From: Nitrospira sp.
GTDB taxonomy: Bacteria > Nitrospirota > Nitrospiria > Nitrospirales > Nitrospiraceae
DNA: 64,000 nt
NCBI GenBank assembly: GCA_016715825.1
Contig: JADJXO010000007.1
Span: 62,001-126,000 of the forward strand
Reading direction: 5' to 3'
The translations under genes were made by a program, and so were the position numbers. The notes beneath the pieces are model-generated. The model saw nothing but the letters and a program-made list of their open reading frames with translations, ran no database searches and was not told where the DNA came from. Shown in pieces: positions 17,605 to 25,864 of this stretch (its first letter is position 1; each line of letters starts with the position of its first letter).

Positions 17605-18030
17605 ATGAGTACGAGCGGTATTCGCCGGGCACATACGATAGGGTCGCGTGTTATTGGGACGGCCTTGTGCCTGTTACTCGTGACGGTGATGGGGGGATCG
17701 GTACTGGCTCATGTTGAAGAAATACCTGAAGCCAGCCCGGGGAACTCTCACGATATCCAACAACCGAGTCCATCGCGAACGAAAGAAGCCGGACTCCAAG
17801 CCGCTAGCTGGTTGTTGACCCTTCCGTATGGAGCCGCGAAGGTGGCCTACGCGATCGGGGGCGGGGTTGTGGGTGGCCTCGCCTGGGCGATGACGGGTGG
17901 AAAAGCGGAGGTCGCGAAATCCGTCTGGATCCCGTCGATGACCGGCGACTACATCGTCCAGCCGCAGCACCTCACCAAAGAAAAGCCCCTCCGCTTTTTG
18001 GGCGTGCCACCTGAGGCGCCGTCCTCCTAA
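17605..18030 (+). CDS. Exported or membrane protein of unknown function, 141 aa
   Basis: An N-terminal signal or anchor (GTALCLLLVTVMGGSVLAHV) is followed by a polar linker and a second hydrophobic, Gly-rich stretch (KVAYAIGGGVVGGLAWAMTG), then a conserved-looking end with WIPSMTGDYIVQPQHL. AGGAGAG is just upstream of ATG 17605. I recognise the general type from other environmental bacteria, but no function is known. Convergent with the zinc-ribbon gene at 18100. Confidence 0.65.
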   Translation: MSTSGIRRAHTIGSRVIGTALCLLLVTVMGGSVLAHVEEIPEASPGNSHDIQQPSPSRTKEAGLQAASWLLTLPYGAAKVAYAIGGGVVGGLAWAMTGGKAEVAKSVWIPSMTGDYIVQPQHLTKEKPLRFLGVPPEAPSS

Positions 18031-18099
18031 ACTGTTTTCCAGGCCACATTCGCGTCCGGAACGTTCTTCACAGATTCCGCCCGCCCTGTGCTGGGTGTC

Positions 18100-18561
18100 C
18101 TAACGAGCCGTCGTCGCGACAGCGCGTGGAGGGACTCGGCGCGTCCCGCAGGCCTGTACATGGGAGCAGGCCGGGCACATCGCGTCGATCCGTTCGAGCT
18201 CAAACCAGGTCAATCCATGCTTCTTCAGGTAACGGTTGGCTTCGACCCACGGCGACGGCCGATCTTCCGGCGTGATCTTGTCGCAGAGGTACCCGCATCC
18301 CAGACAAAACCGCACCTGAGTGGACCTGGTGACTTCAGGTCCGTCCCCTTGGCCTGATGCAGAGAGCGAGAGCTGATAGACTGAACTCGAAGGGCGCCGA
18401 AATACCAGTCGACCGTCTCGTGACATGTGATCGACAGCGAAGAAGACCTCACTCCAGTCGTGGGCGGGAAGTAACTGGACCACCTCATCAATCGTGCAAG
18501 GGCCGGTGTGGGCCAGGATATCGATTACGGCATCTTCGATGGTTGATTGTACGGTAGACAT
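18100..18561 (-). CDS. Winged-helix and Cys-rich protein, possible regulator
   Basis: A 153-residue soluble protein. Residues about 5-65 look like a winged helix (IEDAVIDILAHTGPCTIDEV, then VFFAVDHMSRDGRLVFRRP). The C-terminal half has CLGCGYLC and MCPACSHVQAC, four to five Cys that could bind zinc. AGGAGGTG lies before ATG 18561; the in-frame start at 18591 is rejected. It is divergent from the multi-PAS kinase and shares with it the region holding two palindromic operators. DNA binding is inferred, not shown. Confidence 0.65.
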   Translation of the reverse strand: MSTVQSTIEDAVIDILAHTGPCTIDEVVQLLPAHDWSEVFFAVDHMSRDGRLVFRRPSSSVYQLSLSASGQGDGPEVTRSTQVRFCLGCGYLCDKITPEDRPSPWVEANRYLKKHGLTWFELERIDAMCPACSHVQACGTRRVPPRAVATTAR

Positions 18562-18659
18562 GACAGCACCTCCTGTCTTGCCATGTGGCATCGATGAATG
18601 GGATCGAACCGATCCCCCTCAGAATTCGGCCTACCATGCTCTAAGATGAGCAACGGAGG

Positions 18660-18679
18660 AACTAGGCAACAACCTAGTT
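18660..18679. promoter_or_regulatory. Palindromic operator AACTAGG-N6-CCTAGTT (site 2)
   Basis: A perfect 7-bp inverted repeat with spacer CAACAA, identical in both arms to site 1 at 15559. It is 98 bp upstream of the leftward gene starting at 18561 and 148 bp upstream of the kinase start. Confidence 0.55.
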
Positions 18680-18720
18680 TGATGACGAACTATCACCAGC
18701 CCGCAAGATACTGTTGTCCC

Positions 18721-18736
18721 CTAGGTGATCGCCTAG
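18721..18736. promoter_or_regulatory. Palindromic operator CTAGG-N6-CCTAG (site 3)
   Basis: A perfect 5-bp inverted repeat with spacer TGATCG, followed by TGCG. A -10-like TATAGA begins at 18758, 21 bp after the repeat, and the kinase ATG is at 18828. Two operators 42 bp apart lie in this divergent intergenic region. Confidence 0.5.
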
Positions 18737-18827
18737 TGCGCTGAAGTTTGCTTTAGGTATAGACTCCTCTATTCCCGATGCAATCTCTACACCGCTTGTT
18801 GCGGTGCTTCGGCAAGGAGCTTAGTCC

Positions 18828-21800
18828 ATGACTCCAATAGAGACTCAAACAAAGCCGATTGGCTGGATCGTTGCAGCAGCAGCAGCAGCAGCAGCAGGGA
18901 TATTCGTTTTCGACTTTGTGACCCCGCTGGGCATCGCTGTGCCGATGCTCTATGCGTTACCAATTTTGCTCACGAGGCGTATTCCTGGTTGGCGGAGCAC
19001 TCTTTCCCTGACCGCCTGCGTTGTCCCCCTCACCTGGGCAGGGATCATCCAGCATGTTGAACAGGTCACGCCCGTGATTGTTGGGAACCGGGCTCTGACG
19101 TCGTTTTTATTGCTCGTCGTTGCCGGGCTCCTACTTAAAGAGAAGTCCATGGCCCAGCAACGTGCCGCGGATCTCATGGCCTTGCGTGAGAGTGAGGAGC
19201 GCTATGCGTTGGTGGTGGCGGGCTCACAGGTCGGGATTTGGGATTGGAACGTGCCTGAGAAACGGGTGTTGTTTTCATCCCGCTGGAAAACGTTGCGCGG
19301 ACTTGCTGACGATGAAGTGAGTGATGACGAGATCGAGTGGAGCAGTCGAATCCATCCTGATGATAGAGAACGAGTGATGGCGGCGGTGTACGCGCATTTT
19401 GAGGGGCGGACAGCGGTGTTCTGCGAGGAGTACAGAATTCGCCACAAAGATGGCTGCTGGCTTTGGATTCTGGACCACGGGATCGCTCAGCGGGACAGCG
19501 CGGGCAAGGTGATTCGCATGGCGGGATCCGAAACCGACATCACCGAGCGCAAGCGGACGGAAGAGGTTTTGCGCGAGAACGAGGAACGTTTCCGCACCAT
19601 GGCTGAGGCGGTCCCCAGTTTCCTCTTCGAGACCGATGCGGCGGGCCGGAACGTGTGGACCAGTGAAGGCTGGTGTCGCTTCACCGGGCAGACGCCCGAA
19701 CAAGTGGCCGGACAGGGCTGGGTCGAGGCACTGCACCCCGATGACCGAACGGCAAACATCGATCGATGGATGCAATGCATGGCGGTTGGCACGCCGTTCG
19801 AATCGCAGCAGCGGTTACGGCGGGTCGATGGAGCCTATGCGTGGGTCATTGCACGGGCGTTGCCGGTGCGCGACCGCCGAGGGGAGGTGACTCGCTGGGT
19901 CGGCTCGGTCACGAATGTGGACGACATCCTGCGGGTGCAGAAGGCTCTACGCGAGAGCGAACAACGGTTCGCCATAGCCTTCCAGACAAGTCCGAACCCG
20001 ATAGGGATCACGGAAGTGGCCACAGGTCGTTGTATTGAGGTGAACGAGGCCTGTTTGCGGCTGTTCGGTTTTAGTCGCGAGGAAGTGATCGGAAACACCA
20101 CGTTGATGTTGGACATCTGGCCGAATCCTGAGGACAGAGTGCGGCTCGTCGAGCGCCTGAAAGCCGGCAAGCCGGTGCGCAATCTTGAGTCAAGCTTCAA
20201 GACCAAATCCGGGGCCTTGCGCCATGTGCTTGTGTCTTCCGACCTGGCGGAGCTCGGGGGGACGCTTTGTCTGATCACCGTCGGCAACGACATCACTGAG
20301 CGCAAACAAGCCGAAGACATGGTCCTCCGTACGGCAGCCGACCTTGCCGAGGCCCAGCGCATCGCCAAGCTCGGCAGCTGGCGGTTCGACGTGGAGACCG
20401 ACCGCATCGCGCTCTCAGATCAGTTATGCGCCATGTTCGCCGTTGAGCCATCGCCGCTTGGGCAGACGTACGAGTCCTTCCTGGCTCTGGTGCATCCCGA
20501 TGATCGACCAGGGATTGTCCAGGCGAACGTCGAGGCAAGGGCTCACGGGACATCCTTCGATATGGAGTTCAGGGTCGTGAAGCAGGATGGCTCGATGAAA
20601 GTGATGCGCGAGCTCGGCTACGCGAGCAGAGATGCGGCCGGCCGGGTCGTCGGTCTGTTCGGAACCGTGCAGGACATTACCAAGCGCAAACAGGTTGAAA
20701 CGGCACTGCGCGAAAGCGAGGAACGGCTGCTGTTGGCGCTGGAGAGCGCCAATATGGGCACATGGGAGTGGGATGCCGAGACGGACTCGTTACGGTGCAA
20801 CCATTGGCAGTTCACGCTATTCGGTGTCCGGGTCGAGACTGGTCCTTGCACAGGAACCGAGGCGCTGTCGAGGATTCACGCCGATGATCGTGCACGTGTC
20901 TGCACTGCCGTTCGCAGGGTGCTGGAGGAAGGGGTGACGGTGAGAGACGAGTTTCGAGTCGTCCATACCGACGGCTCGGTGCATTGGCTGTTCGGGTCGG
21001 GTCGTCCGGTACAGGATGGGTATGGTCACCGTCGATTCGTGGTCGGCGTCTGTCTCGACATCACTGAACGCCGACAGAATCAGGAACAGATGCAGGGCCT
21101 GAACGAAATCTTAGAGACGCATGTGCGCGAACGGACGGCACAACTTGTCGAGGCCAACGAGCGCTGGGATTGGGTCGTGCGCGCGACCAACGACGGGATT
21201 TGGGATTGGGATTTGCTCAGCGACACCGCCTACTTTTCCCCTCGGTGGAAGGAGATGCATGGATTTCAGGCAAACGACCAGCCGGAATCGAGGGAGGACT
21301 GGCAGAGGCGTATTCATCCGGAAGACCAGCAGTCCGTCCTGTCCAGTCTTGAAGAATATCTTTGCGGCGAGAGGGGGGAGTTCTGGGAGGAATATCGCAT
21401 CCAGCGGAAAGACGGCACCTCTATCTGGGTGCTCGACCGGGGCGTCGCGATCAGGGATGAGAAGGGGCAGGCTGTCCGCATGGTCGGTGCGGAGACGGAC
21501 ATCACCTGGCGCAAGGGTGTCGAGCAGGAGGTGCGCCGCAGAGAACAGGTGTTCCACACCCTCGCGGACAATGTGCCGGCTCTCTTTGCCTATATCGACC
21601 GTGACGGACGCTATCGGTTCGTCAATAAACAGTATGAGCAACTCTTCGGGCACTCCGATAAGGAGATCGAGAGCATGTCGGGCTCTGCCCTGCTGGGTCT
21701 CGAAGGGTATGCGAAGGTCAAACCCTATCTGGATAAGGCTCTTGCGGGAGAGCCGGTGTCATTCGAATATGAACTGGAGGTGCCGGGCGGCAGCGTGCAT

Positions 21801-22589
21801 GTCTTGTCGACACGGTATGTGCCGGATCGGAGTGACCAGGGTGAGGTCATAGGGCTCTTTGCGTTGAGTACGGACATCACGGCGCTGAAGTCGACCGAGG
21901 GGTTGTTGCGCGATCGAGAAGCGCAGCTCCGCGACCTTGGGGCTAGGTTGCTACGGGCGCAGGAAGAAGAACGGCGGCGGATCTCACGGGATCTCCACGA
22001 CGATGTGATGCAACGGATGGGCGCTCTGGCGTTGGAGCTGTATGGCCTTGCTTCCTCCGCACCCTCGCAAGATCTGGAACTGCTCTCACAGCTCAAGGCT
22101 TGCGGGGCGTCGGCGGAGCAACTGACCACCGATCTCCAACGCATGGCACATCAGCTTCATCCGTCGGTCTTGGAGTTTGGGGGGCTGGAGATGGCCGTGC
22201 GCGAACAGGTCAACGACTTCGGCGCGCGAACCGGATTGTCGGCGGAACTGATCACGCAGGATGTGCCCAAGGAGATCCCGTTGGACCATGCGACCTGTCT
22301 CTATCGCGTGTTACAGGAGGGCCTTCAGAATGTGCAGAAGCACGCCAATGCGACCACCGTGTTGGTGCGGCTCTTGCGCACAGGCCGAGGTTTAGGGCTG
22401 TGTATCCACGATGATGGGCGAGGGATCGAGAACTCCGATGGGGCTGCCCGGCGGAAGGGGCTGGGATTGACCAGTATGGCGGAGCGGGTGGGAATGCTGA
22501 ACGGCACGTTTCGCGTCCGGGCAAAACCGAACGATGGGACGGAACTCCACGCCTGGGTGCCGTTGGAAGACGTGAAGTGTGAAACGTGA
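18828..22589 (+). CDS. Seven-PAS membrane histidine kinase, NarX/HisKA_3 type
   Basis: A 1253-residue sensor kinase. Residues about 10-105 form several membrane segments. Seven PAS domains follow; examples are GIWDWNVPEKRVLFSSRWK, EERFRTMAEAVPSFLFETD, SPNPIGITEVATGRCIEVNE, IAKLGSWRFDVETDRIALSD, NMGTWEWDAETDSLRCNHW, NDGIWDWDLLSDTAYFSPRW and VPALFAYIDRDGRYRFVNK, many ending in DITERK-like caps. The transmitter is HisKA_3: ERRRISRDLHDDVMQRMGAL with H1057, then an ATPase with the N box LQNVQKHANAT and DDGRGI plus GLGLTSMAERV. Its cognate regulator is almost surely the LuxR-type gene 78 bp downstream. An in-frame (GCA)8 tract (18873-18896) codes for eight Ala in the first helix. Confidence 0.93.
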   Translation: MTPIETQTKPIGWIVAAAAAAAAGIFVFDFVTPLGIAVPMLYALPILLTRRIPGWRSTLSLTACVVPLTWAGIIQHVEQVTPVIVGNRALTSFLLLVVAGLLLKEKSMAQQRAADLMALRESEERYALVVAGSQVGIWDWNVPEKRVLFSSRWKTLRGLADDEVSDDEIEWSSRIHPDDRERVMAAVYAHFEGRTAVFCEEYRIRHKDGCWLWILDHGIAQRDSAGKVIRMAGSETDITERKRTEEVLRENEERFRTMAEAVPSFLFETDAAGRNVWTSEGWCRFTGQTPEQVAGQGWVEALHPDDRTANIDRWMQCMAVGTPFESQQRLRRVDGAYAWVIARALPVRDRRGEVTRWVGSVTNVDDILRVQKALRESEQRFAIAFQTSPNPIGITEVATGRCIEVNEACLRLFGFSREEVIGNTTLMLDIWPNPEDRVRLVERLKAGKPVRNLESSFKTKSGALRHVLVSSDLAELGGTLCLITVGNDITERKQAEDMVLRTAADLAEAQRIAKLGSWRFDVETDRIALSDQLCAMFAVEPSPLGQTYESFLALVHPDDRPGIVQANVEARAHGTSFDMEFRVVKQDGSMKVMRELGYASRDAAGRVVGLFGTVQDITKRKQVETALRESEERLLLALESANMGTWEWDAETDSLRCNHWQFTLFGVRVETGPCTGTEALSRIHADDRARVCTAVRRVLEEGVTVRDEFRVVHTDGSVHWLFGSGRPVQDGYGHRRFVVGVCLDITERRQNQEQMQGLNEILETHVRERTAQLVEANERWDWVVRATNDGIWDWDLLSDTAYFSPRWKEMHGFQANDQPESREDWQRRIHPEDQQSVLSSLEEYLCGERGEFWEEYRIQRKDGTSIWVLDRGVAIRDEKGQAVRMVGAETDITWRKGVEQEVRRREQVFHTLADNVPALFAYIDRDGRYRFVNKQYEQLFGHSDKEIESMSGSALLGLEGYAKVKPYLDKALAGEPVSFEYELEVPGGSVHVLSTRYVPDRSDQGEVIGLFALSTDITALKSTEGLLRDREAQLRDLGARLLRAQEEERRRISRDLHDDVMQRMGALALELYGLASSAPSQDLELLSQLKACGASAEQLTTDLQRMAHQLHPSVLEFGGLEMAVREQVNDFGARTGLSAELITQDVPKEIPLDHATCLYRVLQEGLQNVQKHANATTVLVRLLRTGRGLGLCIHDDGRGIENSDGAARRKGLGLTSMAERVGMLNGTFRVRAKPNDGTELHAWVPLEDVKCET
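18873..18896 (+). repeat. (GCA)8 trinucleotide tract within kinase gene
   Basis: Eight tandem GCA codons encode a poly-Ala run at residues 16-23, inside the first membrane helix. Slippage would change helix length by single residues without shifting frame. Confidence 0.9.
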
Positions 22590-22667
22590 AGCGTGCGCCT
22601 GGTGAACGACGACAGTCAGCAGAGAAGCGGCTTGCATCGTGCGGAGATGGGAGCGTAGGCTAGTCTT

Positions 22668-23354
22668 ATGCAGGTACCGATCACGACAAAGAAGCCCCGC
22701 TTACTTATGGCCGATGATCATTCGATCATGCTGGCTGGCTTACGAAAATTGGTTGAAGGCACCTGTGAGGTCGTCGGGGCCGTCGAAGACGGCCGTGCCT
22801 TGGTCGAGGCGGCCGAGCGGTTGCGACCGGACCTGATTCTGGTCGATATTTCGATGCCGCTGCTGAACGGGATGGACGCGGCGAGGCAGATCAGGAAATC
22901 GGTGCCGGAGGCCAAGTTCATTTTTCTGACGATGCATGCCTCCCCGGTGTTTGCCACCGAGGCGCTTCAAGCCGGGGCCAGCGGGTACTTGTTGAAACAA
23001 TCGGCGGCGTCTGAACTGCCGTATGCGATCGACACCGTGCTCAAGGGACAGACCTATCTCACGCCGACCATCACCAGGCCGGTGCTCGAGTCGATAGTGA
23101 ATCAGAAATCGACGGATCTGAAAAAGTCGTTGATGCAGTTGACCTCTCGGCAGCGAGAGGTGCTGCAGCTTCTGGCGGAGGGTAAGAGTCCCAAGGACAT
23201 CGCCGTCCTCTTGAATGTGTCGGTCAAGACCGTCGACTTCCATAAGACGCGGTTGATGGAGCAACTCAACCTTCACTCTACGCTGGCCTTAGCCAAGTTC
23301 GCCATCGCGGAAGGCTTGGTCAGTGCCGACACCGGCCTCTCTCAGAATTCGTAA
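22668..23354 (+). CDS. LuxR/NarL-family response regulator
   Basis: A 228-residue two-domain regulator. The receiver (about 10-130) has the acidic pair in LLMADDHS, phosphoacceptor D60 in LILVDISMP and the late Lys in GYLLKQSA. The C-terminal LuxR helix-turn-helix (about 150-210) reads LTSRQREVLQLLAEGKSPKD then NVSVKTVDFHKTRLMEQL. The gene follows the HisKA_3 kinase in the same direction, the usual pairing for this family. NarL-type regulators bind short inverted repeats, so this protein is the prime candidate to bind the CTAGG-N6-CCTAG operators (inference). Confidence 0.93.
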   Translation: MQVPITTKKPRLLMADDHSIMLAGLRKLVEGTCEVVGAVEDGRALVEAAERLRPDLILVDISMPLLNGMDAARQIRKSVPEAKFIFLTMHASPVFATEALQAGASGYLLKQSAASELPYAIDTVLKGQTYLTPTITRPVLESIVNQKSTDLKKSLMQLTSRQREVLQLLAEGKSPKDIAVLLNVSVKTVDFHKTRLMEQLNLHSTLALAKFAIAEGLVSADTGLSQNS

Positions 23355-23437
23355 AGAATAATATTGCGCGTCGGCAGCTGTGGGCAAACTCCGCTCGTAT
23401 TGCTGGGGCTCAGGGCTAGCAGTATTTCTTCCTTCCC

Positions 23438-23453
23438 CTAGATAGTCACCCAG
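23438..23453. promoter_or_regulatory. Degenerate palindromic operator (site 4)
   Basis: CTAGA-TAGTCA-CCCAG differs from the CTAGG-N6-CCTAG pattern at two positions and keeps the 6-bp spacing. It lies about 135 bp upstream of the small Cys-containing gene at 23587. Confidence 0.3.
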
Positions 23454-23586
23454 TATCGTTCGTGAGATGAAGTCGGTATTTTCATCGCTGCATCAGTCGT
23501 CGATGGAAAAGGATGCGATTCCCCGATCGCGTGAATCATATCGGGTGATCATGCGGGTATGAGTTGATGTGAGAAGGAGGGGAGCC

Positions 23587-23805
23587 ATGCAGTTATCACG
23601 TATCAAAGGGGGCGCCATGGAACAGAGGTTGACATTGATCAAAGCTTCCGCCGCAGCACCGGATGTCCAGCTCCTTTCGAAGCAGGGATGCGTCCATGGC
23701 CGCCTGATTGACGAGGTACGGACGAGGGGAGGAAAACGGACCGGCAAGGTCCGTTGCCTGGAATGCCAGGCCATCATCGACGATCCTTACCAGGGCATGA
23801 AGTAA
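23587..23805 (+). CDS. Small Cys-containing protein, 72 aa
   Basis: No family recognised. A CxxC pair near the end (VRCLECQAIIDDPYQG) and an earlier single Cys (KQGCVHGRL) suggest a half zinc ribbon. AGAAGGAGG lies just before ATG 23587; an ATG at 23617 is also possible. Soluble, no signal peptide. Confidence 0.55.
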   Translation: MQLSRIKGGAMEQRLTLIKASAAAPDVQLLSKQGCVHGRLIDEVRTRGGKRTGKVRCLECQAIIDDPYQGMK

Positions 23806-23985
23806 GAGTCGATTCTTATCGGTAAGGCCATAGTCACGTTCATTCTTTCGTCCAGACCAGAGTGAATGGGTGTGAGTGTTCCCTTGAAAGGATTTGGTTG
23901 CGCAAGGGCGGGATAGGCAAATTCCTACTCTTCCACGGTCTCCTCCTTAGAGTTTCAACGCCACCAGGACAAATTCTGTTCACTT

Positions 23986-24001
23986 CTAGCCGATTGCCTA
24001 G
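23986..24001. promoter_or_regulatory. Palindromic operator CTAGC-N6-CCTAG (site 5)
   Basis: One mismatch from the perfect pattern, spacer CGATTG, followed by TGTCTTAGG as at site 1. A -10-like TGTAAT begins at 24022, 20 bp after the repeat; the exported-protein gene starts at 24186. Otherwise 23806-24185 holds no supported gene. Confidence 0.45.
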
Positions 24002-24185
24002 TGTCTTAGGGAATGGGAACCTGTAATGGTAAACGTGATGATTGTGGGGTTCTGAGGGGTCATGGGAGAAGGGATGTTGAGTTTCAGAACGAGCCATCAC
24101 AATTTCGTAACCGATCAATGTGTCCTGAACGGTGCGAAACTCGGGGATCGAGGAGGGCACACGGAAAGAAAGAAGGAGGCATCTC

Positions 24186-24536
24186 ATGCGTACTTTCACA
24201 TGGTTGGGGGCTCTGCTTTTCATCACCTTGTTACTGGCCACGCAGAGTGAGGCGGGCGGGCATCCGAAGTTGGCGGATACTGCCACGAGCGATCATCACG
24301 ATCTCGCGATGTACTATGAGGAAGAGGCTCAGAAGAACAAGAGCAAAGCGATGGATTGGGAGTTTGCGGCTGATTACTTTGAAAAGTTTCCAGATGCGTA
24401 CACCGGGAAAATGAAGGTGTCAGAGCATATCGCGTCGTTGCGTGAGGCTGCTGCGGATTTTCGGAAAACTGCGGAGAAGGACCAGCAACTGGCCAGCAAA
24501 CACCGGGCGATGATGCGACAGGGCGTGGGGCCTTGA
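24186..24536 (+). CDS. Small exported helical protein, 116 aa
   Basis: A signal peptide (MRTFTWLGALLFITLLLATQ, cleavage near SEAGG) supports ATG 24186, preceded by AAGGAGG. The mature part is strongly helical and charged, with HHDLAMYYEEEAQKNKSKAM and HIASLREAAADFRKTAEKDQ; it contains several His and no Cys. No family is named. Likely periplasmic. Operator site 5 lies 185 bp upstream, and a GC-rich hairpin follows the stop. Confidence 0.7.
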   Translation: MRTFTWLGALLFITLLLATQSEAGGHPKLADTATSDHHDLAMYYEEEAQKNKSKAMDWEFAADYFEKFPDAYTGKMKVSEHIASLREAAADFRKTAEKDQQLASKHRAMMRQGVGP

Positions 24537-24586
24537 TGCGAAAGATGGCATCTGCGGGGTCGTCCGTGCGTTGAGACCCGTCGATG

Positions 24587-24617
24587 GGGGCGGCGTCAGG
24601 AGAAGAAGGGCCGCCCC
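24587..24617 (+). terminator. GC-rich hairpin after small exported gene
   Basis: GGGGCGGC (24587-24594) and GCCGCCCC (24610-24617) form an 8-bp perfect stem with a 15-nt loop, 50 bp after the stop at 24536. Only a weak T-rich stretch follows. Confidence 0.45.
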
Positions 24618-24696
24618 GCCTCTCGTTTGGTTGTCGGGATTCGGCCGCAATCGTTTTCCCATGCCGTCCTGTTCCTAGTGCCTTCTTGCCGGAGGG

Positions 24697-24712
24697 CCAG
24701 GAACCATCCTAG
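24697..24712. promoter_or_regulatory. Palindromic operator CCAGG-N6-CCTAG (site 6)
   Basis: One mismatch from the perfect pattern, spacer AACCAT. A TACATT begins at 24736. The next gene downstream is the HtrA remnant at 24891. Otherwise 24618-24890 contains no supported gene. Confidence 0.4.
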
Positions 24713-24890
24713 TTCTCTTGTCGATTTCGTTTTCGTACATTGTCGAATAAGAAAGGTACGCATTTGTCGGATACCTCGTGATGGCTCGCATTATTCTAAT
24801 ACGCGGGCTGTAACCGAGGCGGCGGAAGCCTGTTGTGATGTGCTTGCGTGCAGGCCGGGGCGTGAGCCGCAGAAGGAGGAGAGGAAGCGC

Positions 24891-25246
24891 ATGGTAGATC
24901 CTCTGGTCGACTCTAGACCACGACTCATACGGGTGACGTGGGTGGCAGGTGCGCTGGTCGCCGATGTGATGGAGGATAACCCGGCGAGCAAGGCCGGCTT
25001 TGAGCGAGGGGACATTATCACGGAGCTTGACGGCAAGCCGGTGAGAGATCCGACCCATCTGCGCACGCTTGTGGCGGACTCGGCACCGGGGACGAAGGTG
25101 ACGTGGTCCGGGAGGTCAATCGTCAGGCCGTGACATCGGTCGAAGAGTTTGAAAAGGAAGTCGGCAAGCTGAAAGCAAAAGACCGGGTGCTCTTATTGGT
25201 GACGAGGGGACGGGCCACGATCTATCTGGCGATCACGCCTGAGTGA
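24891..25246 (+). pseudogene. Remnant of DegP/HtrA protease: PDZ1-PDZ2 with deletion and frameshift
   Basis: A small frame starts at ATG 24891 behind AGAAGGAGGAGAGG and encodes the body of an HtrA first PDZ domain (GALVADVMEDNPASKAGFER, GDIITELDGKPVRDPTHLRT, SAPGTKVT), then leaves frame and stops at 25133. From 25100 another frame resumes DegP-like sequence from the end of the second PDZ domain (VVREVNRQAVTSVEEFEKEV to YLAITPE, stop 25246). So the trypsin domain is absent, the middle between PDZ1 and PDZ2 is deleted, and the join is out of frame. The short first frame might still be translated as an 80-aa PDZ protein. Confidence 0.75.
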
Positions 25247-25297
25247 GTTCTGGAATGCCTGGAGGGGGACGTCTGCATTGTCGAGGTAGGAGGTCGC

Positions 25298-25729
25298 ATG
25301 AGCAAACCGCACATTCTGTTGGCCGATGATCATCCGCACATGCTGGCGAATCTCTGCCGCTTGGCGGATAAAGCCGGCGAGGTCGTCGGAGCGGTCACGG
25401 ACGGGCGGGCGGCGGTGGACGTCTCGCGTCGCCTTCGTCCCGATGTCGTCGTGTTGGATCTCATCATGCCGAGAGTCGGCGGGCTCGATGCGGCGCGGGC
25501 GATCCGAAAGGACTTACCGGATTGCCGGGTTGTTGTGTGCACTGTTCATGCAAACGAGAACACCAAAGACGAAGCGTTTGCCGCCGGTGCGGTCGGGTTC
25601 GTGCGGAAACAATCGGCCCACTCAGATCTCGTGCCGGCCATCCATGCGGCTTTGGCCGGCGAAACGTTCGTCAGTCCGTCGCTGGAACATTATGCCGCAC
25701 CACCGCCGAAGAATAGCGATAGCGGCTGA
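25298..25729 (+). CDS. Receiver-only response regulator
   Basis: A 143-residue CheY-like protein related to the receiver half of NarL regulators: acidic pair in ILLADDHPHM, D54 in VVVLDLIMP, Thr in VVVCTVHA and Lys in GFVRKQSAHS are all present. The C-terminus is a short Pro/Ser tail without the LuxR DNA-binding domain found in the homologous gene at 22668. GTAGGAGGTCGC precedes ATG 25298. It could compete for phosphate from the same kinase (inference). Confidence 0.85.
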   Translation: MSKPHILLADDHPHMLANLCRLADKAGEVVGAVTDGRAAVDVSRRLRPDVVVLDLIMPRVGGLDAARAIRKDLPDCRVVVCTVHANENTKDEAFAAGAVGFVRKQSAHSDLVPAIHAALAGETFVSPSLEHYAAPPPKNSDSG

Positions 25730-25864
25730 CCCCTATACGAGTCGCAGAGTGCTAAAGCCGAAATAGCGTTAGAGTGTTACTAAAATCCCACGTGCTTCCT
25801 CCAAACAGAGCACCGCCGTGCGTGAGTTTAGCTCAAAAGTATTGGAACTTAGAAAGGACGATAC

